From: Actinomycetota bacterium
GTDB taxonomy: Bacteria; Actinomycetota; Thermoleophilia; UBA2241
Direction of reading: 5' to 3'
Assembly (NCBI GenBank): GCA_003132645.1
Contig: PKYM01000268.1
Span: 258 to 7,977, forward strand
Length of the DNA: 7,720 bases
The notes beneath the pieces were generated by a model. That model did no database searches. It saw nothing but the letters and a program-made list of their open reading frames with translations, and had not been told where the DNA came from. Positions within the stretch are counted from its first letter, which is position 1, and each line of letters opens with the position of its first letter. Shown in pieces: positions 1-5,253 of this stretch. Made by a program: the position numbers and the translations under genes.

Positions 1-1
1 G

Positions 2-652
2 ATCGCGGTTTTCGACGTCGACGGGACCCTGTTTTCGAAGCGGGCCGCGCAGACGGTCTTTCTGAGCCACCTGCGCTCGGCGGGGTTACTTGACCGGGCG
101 GCATTCGCGCGGCTGGTGGCGATCTACCTGCTGCACCGGCTCGGGCTGATGGACCCGGTCAAGGCGCGACGGCGCGGCCTCGCGCTCCTCGACGGTCTGC
201 CGGTGGCGCAGGCCGAGCAGATGGCCGATCGGCTGTCGGCCGAGCTCCTGCCGCTCGTGCGCGCTGAAGCTCGCGCCGAGATCTCCGCGCTGCGGGCGCG
301 GGGGCTCTGCGTTCTGCTGGTGTCGGCCTCGCTCGGCATGGTGGTGCGCCGTCTGGCCGAGGGGCTCGCGGCCGACGGTTACCTCGCCTCCGAGCTGGTC
401 ATCGTCGACGACCGCTGCCGGGGCGCCTATGCCGGGCCTGTGCTCGAGGGCCGCCAGAAGTGGGTCGCCCTGAACCGTTTCGCCGACGATCGTTTTGGCC
501 GGGGAGGGTGGACGCTCGTGGCCGCGTACGGCGACTCGGTCGACGACGTCGCCCTGCTCGAACGCGCCACAGAGGCCGTCGCTGTGAATGCCCATGGCGG
601 GCTGGCTCGCACGGCGGCGCGGCGGGGCTGGCGGCGGGTCGCCTGGCGCTGA
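2..652 (+). CDS. HAD-superfamily phosphatase, SerB-like (subfamily IB type), 5' end outside window
   Basis: Haloacid dehalogenase-fold hydrolase, probably a cytoplasmic phosphomonoesterase. The reading frame is open from base 2, so the start codon lies upstream; 216 residues are visible. All four HAD motifs are present (numbering from the first visible codon): motif I DVDGTL at 5-10 with nucleophile Asp5 and acid/base Asp7, motif II Ser in VSAS (about 108-110), motif III Lys153 in RQKW, and motif IV GDSVDD (177-182) for magnesium. An alpha-helical cap of about 80 residues lies between motifs I and II, as in the phosphoserine phosphatase-like IB group. Probably only a few N-terminal residues are missing, because motif I normally sits near the start. 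The gene ends 10 bases before the 3' end of an opposing tRNA gene, leaving no room for a separate terminator. The substrate cannot be told: phosphoserine is possible given serS nearby, but lipid phosphates and others fit equally well. Confidence 0.88.
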   Translation: MAVFDVDGTLFSKRAAQTVFLSHLRSAGLLDRAAFARLVAIYLLHRLGLMDPVKARRRGLALLDGLPVAQAEQMADRLSAELLPLVRAEARAEISALRARGLCVLLVSASLGMVVRRLAEGLAADGYLASELVIVDDRCRGAYAGPVLEGRQKWVALNRFADDRFGRGGWTLVAAYGDSVDDVALLERATEAVAVNAHGGLARTAARRGWRRVAWR

Positions 653-662
653 AGGATACTTT

Positions 663-754
663 TGGCGGAGGGGGTGGGATTCGAACCCACGAGGGGCCTT
701 GCGACCCCTGGCGGTTTTCAAGACCGCTGCCTTCAACCGCTCGGCCACCCCTCC
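663..754 (-). tRNA. tRNA-Ser (anticodon UGA), CCA encoded
   Basis: Read on the minus strand, the acceptor arm GGAGGGG (754-748) pairs perfectly with CCCCTCC (673-667). It is followed by discriminator G (666) and an encoded CCA (665-663). The anticodon stem GCGGT/ACCGC encloses the loop CTTGAAA, giving anticodon TGA (bases 718-720), which reads UCA and probably other UCN codons. A long variable arm (stem AGGGG/CCCCT region) makes it a class II tRNA, and the T arm has the GTTCGAATC consensus. The serS gene in the same window encodes the enzyme that charges it. It points against the HAD gene and is followed on its own strand by osmC-like coding sequence upstream of position 809, 54 bases away. 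Confidence 0.97.
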
Positions 755-768
755 GCTGCCCTTTGCTG

Positions 769-780
769 CGGAGATCTCCG
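769..780. repeat. 12-bp perfect palindrome between tRNA-Ser and osmC
   Basis: CGGAGATCTCCG is exactly self-complementary. It lies in the 54-base gap between the osmC-like stop codon (809) and the 5' end of the tRNA (754), so it could be an operator, a weak terminator stem for osmC (there is no T tract), or chance. Nothing in the gap matches a good promoter for the tRNA. Confidence 0.3.
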
Positions 781-808
781 ACTCTACTCGCTCAGACGCT
801 GCCTCGTG

Positions 809-1231
809 TCAGTCCACCAGGCGATACGAGGTGGCGATGGGCGTGCCGGGCTTGATCATCGCCCAGACGGGACAGAGCTGGCCGTCGGCCACCGCGATGC
901 AGTGCTCGACGACGGCCGGGTCGAGCCCGGCGCCGTGCAGGATGAACTCGACGTCGATGGCGGTGAAGACCGTCGGGTGCTCGTCGCGGCGCTGTCCGCG
1001 GGCGACGACCTCGAGACCCTGGAGCGGCTGGTCGCGCTTCTTCATGAGCAGGGCGACCGTGTTGCCGGCGCAGCCGGCCACGCTGGCGAGCAGCAGCTTG
1101 AGTGGCGTCAGCCCGTCGACCTGCTGTCCGGGCTCGAACGGATAGTCGATCACGACGGTGTGCTCACCGTCACCGGCAAGCAGCTTCATGCCGCCCTGAT
1201 AGTCGGCGTGGATCACGAGCTCTGACGGCAT
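809..1231 (-). CDS. OsmC family protein (putative thiol-dependent peroxidase)
   Basis: A 140-residue protein of the OsmC/Ohr fold, whose members reduce organic or inorganic hydroperoxides with a two-cysteine centre at the dimer interface. The two family cysteines are visible: Cys54 in VAGCAGNT on the long central helix, and Cys120 in the GQLCPV turn; a third, Cys111, lies close by. The order is an N-terminal beta sheet (1-40), the central helix preceded by DGLTPLKLLLAS (39-50), then a beta-alpha-beta C-terminal half, and the length is usual for the family. The frame extends to an ATG at 1261, but the ATG at 1231 is preferred because GAGGAG (1243-1238) stands six bases before it, and the extra ten residues are basic and unlike the family N-terminus. 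The gene is divergent from the carbonic-anhydrase-like gene. It belongs to the broad OsmC-like group (YhfA-like); peroxidase activity is inferred, not shown. Confidence 0.9.
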   Translation of the reverse strand: MPSELVIHADYQGGMKLLAGDGEHTVVIDYPFEPGQQVDGLTPLKLLLASVAGCAGNTVALLMKKRDQPLQGLEVVARGQRRDEHPTVFTAIDVEFILHGAGLDPAVVEHCIAVADGQLCPVWAMIKPGTPIATSYRLVD

Positions 1232-1237
1232 CCTGGT

Positions 1238-1243
1238 CTCCTC
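1238..1243 (-). promoter_or_regulatory. Ribosome binding site deciding the osmC-like start
   Basis: GAGGAG on the minus strand, six bases upstream of the ATG at 1231. The alternative upstream ATG at 1261 has no comparable site, so translation most likely starts at 1231. Confidence 0.75.
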
Positions 1244-1332
1244 ACGTCGGCGCTGGCTCAAGCGGACCTGACACCGGCGGGGCCGTCACGGCGGCGGCGC
1301 GTCGCCTGCCCTGAGCCGGGTCGGGGGCCTCA

Positions 1333-1366
1333 GGTAGTGTAACGTCGCCTCTTCTGGGATACTACC
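1333..1366. promoter_or_regulatory. Divergent promoter / inverted repeat between osmC-like and carbonic-anhydrase-like genes
   Basis: GGTAGTGT (1333-1340) and ATACTACC (1359-1366) form an 8-bp inverted repeat with a single G-T wobble and an 18-base spacer. Each arm contains a -10-like hexamer pointing outward: TACACT on the minus strand (1341-1336), towards osmC, and GATACT on the plus strand (1358-1363), towards the carbonic-anhydrase-like gene. The plus hexamer ends eight bases before the ATG at 1372, which also lacks a good ribosome binding site, so a leaderless or nearly leaderless mRNA is possible. No convincing -35 boxes are seen. The arms could instead be operator half-sites for a dimeric regulator controlling both genes. 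Confidence 0.4.
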
Positions 1367-1371
1367 GAGCT

Positions 1372-1782
1372 ATGAACTCGTTGCTGGTGGCATGCTCTGA
1401 CGGGCGCGTAGCGCCGCCGCTCGACGACCTCCAGCGACGCCTCCACATCGAAGACGCCGATCGCCTGCTGGTGCCCGGCGGACCGCTGGGGCTCACCCGC
1501 ACCGGCGCCGAGCGGCGCGTCGCCAAGGATGCGGTCTCGCAGATCGTGAACTTCCACGACATCAGGCGGATCGTGCTGGTCTCCCACCAGGACTGCTTTG
1601 CCTACGAGCGCGCTCTCGGCGGCCTGGGCTTCGACCAGCAGCGCATCCTCGAGCGCGACCTGCGGCGCGTCAAGGCCGACCTCGAGCACGACTACCTCGG
1701 CGTGACCGTCGAGTGCTACGTCATCCCCTGGCGCGAAGGGGCGGAGGGCGCGGCCTTCGGCCGCGCCGAACTGGTCATCTAG
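1372..1782 (+). CDS. Small beta-carbonic-anhydrase-like zinc protein
   Basis: A 136-residue protein carrying the zinc-site signature of beta-class carbonic anhydrases: Cys8, Asp10 and Arg12 in ACSDGR at the very N-terminus, and His72 and Cys75 in SHQDC. Between them lies an IVLVSH-type beta strand. Canonical beta enzymes run to about 200 residues or more. Here the N-terminal helical arm and part of the C-terminal half are missing, leaving a minimal metal-binding Rossmann-like core; similar short CA-like proteins exist in bacterial genomes. Reversible CO2 hydration is possible, but the shortened fold makes another zinc-dependent role equally likely. The ATG at 1372 is the first in frame, starts just before the CSDGR strand, and has no strong ribosome binding site. 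The gene converges with serS, 93 bases separating the two stops. Confidence 0.78.
   Translation: MNSLLVACSDGRVAPPLDDLQRRLHIEDADRLLVPGGPLGLTRTGAERRVAKDAVSQIVNFHDIRRIVLVSHQDCFAYERALGGLGFDQQRILERDLRRVKADLEHDYLGVTVECYVIPWREGAEGAAFGRAELVI
1747..1767 (+). repeat. GC-rich 9-bp hairpin inside the 3' end of the CA-like gene
   Basis: GGCGCGGCC-TTC-GGCCGCGCC is a perfect 9-bp stem with a three-base loop, ending 15 bases before the CA-like stop region. It has no T tract. It could slow ribosomes or polymerase, or act with the downstream C-rich spacer to end transcription; it also encodes part of the protein (about residues 126-132), so it may simply be a result of codon choice. Confidence 0.4.
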
Positions 1783-1804
1783 CGCTTCGCCTGCTCGTGC
1801 GCCC

Positions 1805-1853
1805 GCGCTCGTCGCCCCGCGCCGGCCCGCGCCCGTCGCCCTGCGCCCGTCGC
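1805..1853. repeat. Degenerate GCGCYCGTCGC direct repeats in the convergent spacer
   Basis: Three copies of GCGCYCGTCGC start at 1805, 1829 and 1843 in the 93-base spacer between the CA-like stop (1782) and the serS stop (1876). The whole spacer is strongly C-rich on the plus strand and contains only G, C and T over long runs. There is no coding potential, and no hairpin with a T tract for ending either convergent transcript was seen here. Confidence 0.45.
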
Positions 1854-1875
1854 TTCGCGCCGGTCCCGCCGACCT

Positions 1876-3135
1876 TCAGCCTTCGATCGAGTCCTTGCCT
1901 ACGTACCGGCGTAGCGCCTCGGGCACGGTGATCGTGCCGTCGGCGCGCTGGTGGTTTTCCATGATGGCGATGATCGTGCGGCCGACGGCGATGGTCGTGC
2001 CGTTCAGGGTGTACACGAAGCGCGGGCCCTTCTCTGCGCGGTAGCGGCAGTTCAGGCGCCGTGCCTGGTAGTCGGTGCAGTTGGAGCAGCTCGTGACCTC
2101 GCGATAGCGCTGCTGGCCGGGCATCCAGGCTTCGCAGTCGTACTTCTTCGCGGCCGGCGCCCCCAGGTCGCCGGCGGCGATCGCGACCACCCGGTAGGGG
2201 ATCTCGAGGCCCTGCAGGACCTCTTCTTCGACCGAGCGGATCAGTTCGTGCTCGCCCTCCGCCTGCTCGGGCAGACAGAAGCTGAACATCTCGAGCTTGT
2301 CGAACTGGTGCACTCGCAGAATGCCGCGCGTGTCCTTGCCGGCGGCTCCGGCCTCGCGCCGAAAGCAGCTCGAAAAGCCGGCGTAGCGCAGCGGCAGAGT
2401 GTCGGCCTCGAGGAATTCGTCCATGTGCAGGCCGGCCAGCGGCACCTCGCTGGTGCCGACCAGGCAATCGCCGTCGGTCGTGCGATAGATCGACTGCTCG
2501 TCAGTGGGAAAGAAGCCCGTGCCGTACATGGCCTCTTCGCGCACGAGCACGGGCGGCAGGACGGGACGAAAGCCCTTGGCCATGACGATGTCGAACCCGT
2601 AGCGCACCAGGGCCAGCTCGAGCAGCACCAGGTCGCCCTTCAGGTAGGCGAAGCGCGCGCCGCTCACCTTGGCCGCGCGCTCGATGTCGATGACATCCAA
2701 GGCGACACCCAGGTCGACGTGGTCTTTGGGCTCGAAGTCGAAGCTGCTGCGCTCGCCGACCTCGCGCAGCACGACCGAGTCGTCCTCGCCGCCCTCGGGC
2801 ACGTCGGCCAGCGGGATGTTGGGGATGGAGAGCAGCAACTCGTGCAGGCGCGCCTCCGAGGCGCTGAGCTCGGCCTCTCTGCCCTTTATGCGATCGCCGA
2901 GCTCGCGGGTGGCGGCCATCTCGGCGGCGGCGTCCTCGCCCGCCTTGCGGCGCGCGCCGATCGCCTCGCTCGCGCGCTTGCGCTCGGCGCGCATCGCCTC
3001 GACCTCGGTGGTGAGCGCGCGACGCTGCTCTTCGACAGCGAGGAACTCGTCGAGCGACGACGTGGGGGCGCCCCTGCGCCGCAGCCCTTCGCGGACCTGG
3101 TCGGGGTTGGAGCGCACCATCTTCACGTCGAGCAT
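1876..3135 (-). CDS. serS: Seryl-tRNA synthetase (EC 6.1.1.11)
   Basis: Cytoplasmic class II aminoacyl-tRNA synthetase that charges tRNA-Ser with serine via seryl-adenylate. It has 419 residues, close to the usual bacterial length. The N-terminal domain opens with MLDVKMVRSNPDQVR and forms the long antiparallel coiled coil (about 30-100, rich in Glu, Arg and Ala) that holds the long variable arm of tRNA-Ser. The catalytic domain shows the serine-binding TSE triad (228-230), class II motif 2 FRRE (258-261) with the RVHQF segment after it, the CSNCTDYQARR signature (350-360), and motif 3 GRTIIAIMEN (385-394) with its invariant arginine. The ATG at 3135 is preceded by a GAGGTGA ribosome binding site (3146-3140) and is the family's normal start. 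The gene is divergent from the L,D-transpeptidase gene and lies about 1.1 kb from a tRNA-Ser gene, its own substrate. No frameshift or missing motif was seen. Confidence 0.97.
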   Translation of the reverse strand: MLDVKMVRSNPDQVREGLRRRGAPTSSLDEFLAVEEQRRALTTEVEAMRAERKRASEAIGARRKAGEDAAAEMAATRELGDRIKGREAELSASEARLHELLLSIPNIPLADVPEGGEDDSVVLREVGERSSFDFEPKDHVDLGVALDVIDIERAAKVSGARFAYLKGDLVLLELALVRYGFDIVMAKGFRPVLPPVLVREEAMYGTGFFPTDEQSIYRTTDGDCLVGTSEVPLAGLHMDEFLEADTLPLRYAGFSSCFRREAGAAGKDTRGILRVHQFDKLEMFSFCLPEQAEGEHELIRSVEEEVLQGLEIPYRVVAIAAGDLGAPAAKKYDCEAWMPGQQRYREVTSCSNCTDYQARRLNCRYRAEKGPRFVYTLNGTTIAVGRTIIAIMENHQRADGTITVPEALRRYVGKDSIEG

Positions 3136-3301
3136 GGTCTCACCTCGGTCGTCGGGGACGGGCGGTCGTCAAAGCGGAGACGTCTGTCGACGCGTATCGT
3201 ACCCCGGCTCCGTCGGGCGGCGCGCGGGCGGCCCTGGCGCCTCCCCCGGGCGCCGCACTACAATCAAACTAGGACGGTGATCGAGACAGGGGGAGTCAGG
3301 C
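3136..3301. promoter_or_regulatory. Divergent intergenic region between serS and the L,D-transpeptidase
   Basis: This 166-base region must drive both genes. On the minus strand, TACGAT (3201-3196) is a possible -10 box for serS, about 60 bases upstream of its start; no good -35 accompanies it. On the plus strand the transpeptidase promoter is clearer (separate entry). Small palindromes, AGACGTCT (3178-3185) and GTCGAC (3187-3191 region), lie close to the serS -10. I see no T-box leader: there is no recognisable T-box bulge sequence or terminator on the serS side. Confidence 0.4.
3235..3264 (+). promoter_or_regulatory. Putative promoter of the L,D-transpeptidase gene, with overlapping hairpin
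   Basis: TACAAT (3259-3264) matches the sigma-70-type -10 consensus at five of six positions and lies 37 bases upstream of the ATG at 3302. The corresponding -35 region (around 3235-3240, TGGCGC) is a poor match. GGCGCC (3236-3241) and GGCGCC (3249-3254) form an inverted repeat over this -35/spacer region that could be a regulator site. A strong ribosome binding site, AGGGGGAG (3288-3295), stands six bases before the start codon. Confidence 0.5.
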
Positions 3302-4591
3302 ATGCGCGCAGGTAGCACGGGACTCGGCAGCACGCGGCGCTGGGCGATGGCCGTCGCGCTTCTCACACTGATCGTCTGTGCGTCGGCCAGCGGCATCGCG
3401 TGGGCTGCCGGCGCGCAGGCTTCGCCGGCCGGCTCTCCGGCTGCCAGCCCGACCGCCGCGCAGTCCCCGTCCCAACTCGGCGACGATCCCACTCCGGCGC
3501 CGCCGACCATCGCCTGGTCTATCGCACCGACGGCGGTCGTCTACGGCCAGACGATCACCGCCCAGGGCACGGTCACGCCGGCGACCGACGGCCAGACGGT
3601 GACCGTGGCCGTCGACGGCGCGACGGTGGCCGCCCCGGTCACCGACGCAAGCGGCAACTTCAGCGCGACCTTCGTGGCCACGGTCGGCGGGACCGTCACG
3701 GCGACCCTCGACGACGGCACCGTCGGCCCGCCGCTGACGCTTTCAGTCGCGCCCAAAGTCACGATCAAGGCCGGCGCCACGCTGCCGTGGGGCGTCACGA
3801 AGCTTTGGGTCACCGTGCTGCCGGCCTCGTATGCCGGCCGCGTCGCGGCGACCGTCTCTCACCACGGCAAGAAGGTCGCGGTTGCCGCCGGGCATCCCAC
3901 CGCCGGCAAGCTCGTGCTGAAACTGCACACCCCGGGCGTCGGCACGTTCTCAGTGCGCGTCGCGGCGGCGGCCGTGACCGGTCTGGTCGCGCCCCCGCTC
4001 GTGAAGACGACCCTGAACGCCCCCTGGCATCGCGTGGCGGTCGGCTCACAGGGGCGCTACGCGCACATCCTGTTGACCCGGCTTGTCGCGCTCAGGTTCC
4101 GGGTGCCGGGCGTCTCGTCGAAGATCTCGGTCGCCGCCGGCGACTCGATCGTCGCCTTCCAGAAGGCCTACGGCCTGCCGCGCACCTACGTGTTCGGCGC
4201 CGCCGACTGGCGCAAGCTCGACGTCGCCCGCCTGATCAAGGCCCGTCACAAGTCGCCCAAGACCCACATCGAGATCGACAAGACGCGTCAGATCCTGATG
4301 ATCGTCAAGGGCGGCAAGCCTTACGGCATCATCGCGGTGTCGACCGGCGCTACGGGCAACACTCCCGTGGGACGCTTCCACATCCTCCGCAAGGCGCCTT
4401 CCACCAGCACCTGGCTGGGGTCGGCCATCCTCTGGCGCACGATGGACTTCTACGGCAACTTCGCCATGCACGGCTACCCCGAGGTGCCGCCCTACCCGGC
4501 CAGCCACGGCTGCGTGCGCGAGCCCATGTGGGTGGCCGACTGGACCTACCAGCACTCGTGGGTGGGGGAGGCCGTCTATATCCACCTCTGA
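3302..4591 (+). CDS. Exported L,D-transpeptidase (YkuD/ErfK family) with Ig-like and peptidoglycan-binding-like domains
   Basis: Cell-wall enzyme of 429 residues that would form 3-3 peptidoglycan cross-links or attach molecules to the wall outside the membrane. The N-terminus has a signal peptide: basic start with Arg12-Arg13, hydrophobic core at about 14-33, and small residues after it (around AQA at 38-40). A Ser/Pro/Ala linker follows (about 41-62), then two Ig-like beta domains rich in Thr and Val (about 62-150 and 150-245). Next comes a short peptidoglycan-binding-like region with AFQKAYGLP (about 285-293) and the C-terminal YkuD catalytic domain (about 320-428). The catalytic motif is complete: His390-Gly391, then nine residues, then SHGCVR (401-406), with nucleophile Cys404 and Arg406. 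The start is fixed by the AGGGGGAG site at 3288-3295 and the signal peptide. It stands alone on the plus strand, divergent from serS, and its stop codon lies in an octamer repeat. Such cysteine enzymes resist most penicillins and are inhibited by carbapenems, but that is family knowledge, untested here. Confidence 0.92.
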   Translation: MRAGSTGLGSTRRWAMAVALLTLIVCASASGIAWAAGAQASPAGSPAASPTAAQSPSQLGDDPTPAPPTIAWSIAPTAVVYGQTITAQGTVTPATDGQTVTVAVDGATVAAPVTDASGNFSATFVATVGGTVTATLDDGTVGPPLTLSVAPKVTIKAGATLPWGVTKLWVTVLPASYAGRVAATVSHHGKKVAVAAGHPTAGKLVLKLHTPGVGTFSVRVAAAAVTGLVAPPLVKTTLNAPWHRVAVGSQGRYAHILLTRLVALRFRVPGVSSKISVAAGDSIVAFQKAYGLPRTYVFGAADWRKLDVARLIKARHKSPKTHIEIDKTRQILMIVKGGKPYGIIAVSTGATGNTPVGRFHILRKAPSTSTWLGSAILWRTMDFYGNFAMHGYPEVPPYPASHGCVREPMWVADWTYQHSWVGEAVYIHL

Positions 4592-4619
4592 GGTTCTGAG
4601 GCCCTGAGGCCCTGAGGCG
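4588..4619 (+). repeat. Four tandem copies of an octamer (CTGAGGNN) over the transpeptidase stop codon
   Basis: CTGAGGTT, CTGAGGCC, CTGAGGCC and CTGAGGCG start at 4588, 4596, 4604 and 4612, an exact 8-base period. The first copy contains the in-use stop TGA (4589-4591). Because 8 is not a multiple of 3, the TGAs at 4589, 4597, 4605 and 4613 fall in all three forward frames. Confidence 0.85.
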
Positions 4620-4639
4620 TCACTCCGGTCTGGGCGCGG

Positions 4640-4664
4640 CCCCGGGTGTCGCGACCACCCGGGG
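4640..4664. terminator. Probable bidirectional transcription terminator hairpin
   Basis: CCCCGGGTG (4640-4648) and CACCCGGGG (4656-4664) form a perfect 9-bp stem with a seven-base loop. It lies between the stop codons of the convergent transpeptidase (4591) and GyrI-like (4675) genes, where both transcripts must end. Neither side has a proper T tract, so it is an I-shaped high-GC terminator or an RNA-stabilising end rather than a classical intrinsic terminator. Confidence 0.6.
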
Positions 4665-4674
4665 ACAGGACAGG

Positions 4675-5199
4675 CTAGATCGCCAGCGGTCTCACCGGGT
4701 AACGGATGATGGTCTTCATCTGCTTGGCCTCGGGCCGCGAGAGGTATTCCTCCTCGTGGGCGCCGGCGATCTCGTAGCCGCTGGCGGCGATGAACTCGCG
4801 CAGCCGGGCGACCGTGGGCACCTCGTCGGCGTAGGGCCCGAGGTGCAGGATGTGGGCCATCGTGCCGTACTCCCAGATCTCGAGGCCGACCGCCACGTCG
4901 GGCACGGTCTGGGGAAGCTCGTCGACGTCGTCGAGCACGGGGATGCCCCACAGGCCCACCCACTCGTCGCGCGGCGTCTCGAGCGGCAGCGGCCAGCGGG
5001 CCCGTGGCGGCCCCACCTTGAACTCGATGCCGCGCGGCTTGAGGACCTTGAACTTGAGCGTGAAGACGCAGCCGAACAGCGCCGGGAACACCTGCGCGCC
5101 GACGACGTTGGGGTCGCCGACCGAGCGCACCACGGCCATCGTCTGGGCGGGCATCTCCACGAGCGCCGGCTTCTGGCGCACACCGAACGGCAAGGCCAT
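4675..5199 (-). CDS. GyrI-like small-molecule-binding domain protein
   Basis: A 174-residue stand-alone protein of the GyrI-like / AraC effector-binding (SHS2-type) superfamily, which bind small, often hydrophobic or cationic ligands in a pocket; some members hydrolyse toxic compounds. Supporting features are the C-terminal half with the EYGTMAHILHLGPYAD segment (about 109-124), a helix containing LREFIAASGY, the HEEEYL motif (148-153) in which an acidic residue usually faces the ligand, and the family ending KTIIRYPV. No DNA-binding helix-turn-helix is fused to it. The start at 5199 has GGGGGAG (5209-5203) just upstream. It is the last gene of the pheA-led minus-strand cluster, 54 bases after the GNAT gene, and ends 10 bases from the terminator hairpin. 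The ligand is unknown; the link to pheA may be only positional. Confidence 0.8.
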   Translation of the reverse strand: MALPFGVRQKPALVEMPAQTMAVVRSVGDPNVVGAQVFPALFGCVFTLKFKVLKPRGIEFKVGPPRARWPLPLETPRDEWVGLWGIPVLDDVDELPQTVPDVAVGLEIWEYGTMAHILHLGPYADEVPTVARLREFIAASGYEIAGAHEEEYLSRPEAKQMKTIIRYPVRPLAI

Positions 5200-5213
5200 G
5201 GTCTCCCCCGGTT

Positions 5214-5233
5214 GGTCGGTCCGGACCGGTCGG
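5214..5233. repeat. Palindrome-rich spacer upstream of the GyrI-like gene
   Basis: CGGTCCGGACCG (5217-5228) is a perfect 12-bp palindrome, flanked by two GGTCGG copies (5214-5219 and 5228-5233), with GACCGGTC (5224-5231) overlapping. Another palindrome, CCACGTGG (5245-5252), abuts the GNAT stop codon. They sit 18 bases before the GyrI-like start and could be an operator or an intercistronic RNA hairpin. Confidence 0.4.
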
Positions 5234-5253
5234 CCCGGAGTGGTCCACGTGGT

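Noticed and set aside
86..748. Minus-strand open frame running from the tRNA-Ser gene into the HAD gene
   Set aside because: It would translate through the tRNA and antisense to the four HAD motifs; an artefact of GC content.
663..754. Possible integration site for a mobile element at the tRNA 3' end
   Set aside because: No integrase gene and no second copy of the tRNA 3' end were seen in the window.
588..1225. Plus-strand open frames over the tRNA and osmC-like gene, containing a GFEPTRG-type peptide
   Set aside because: The peptide arises from the conserved T-arm of the tRNA-Ser gene read in the wrong strand, a well-known false protein call.
1232..1261. Upstream ATG extending the osmC-like protein by ten residues
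   Set aside because: The extension is basic and atypical, and the strong GAGGAG site serves the ATG at 1231.
3136..3301. Possible T-box riboswitch upstream of serS
   Set aside because: No T-box conserved sequence or terminator/antiterminator pair was found on the serS side, and the leader seems too short.
1951..3315. Long plus-strand open frame of 454 codons over serS
   Set aside because: It is antisense to serS, whose motifs are all present. The translation is Ala/Gly/Val/Asp-rich with no motif, as expected from high-GC third-position bias.
4046..5248. Long minus-strand open frame of 400 codons over the end of the transpeptidase gene, the terminator and the GyrI-like gene
   Set aside because: It crosses two genes with clear family motifs in other frames and the convergent hairpin; its sequence is Arg/Pro/Gly-rich and unlike any protein.
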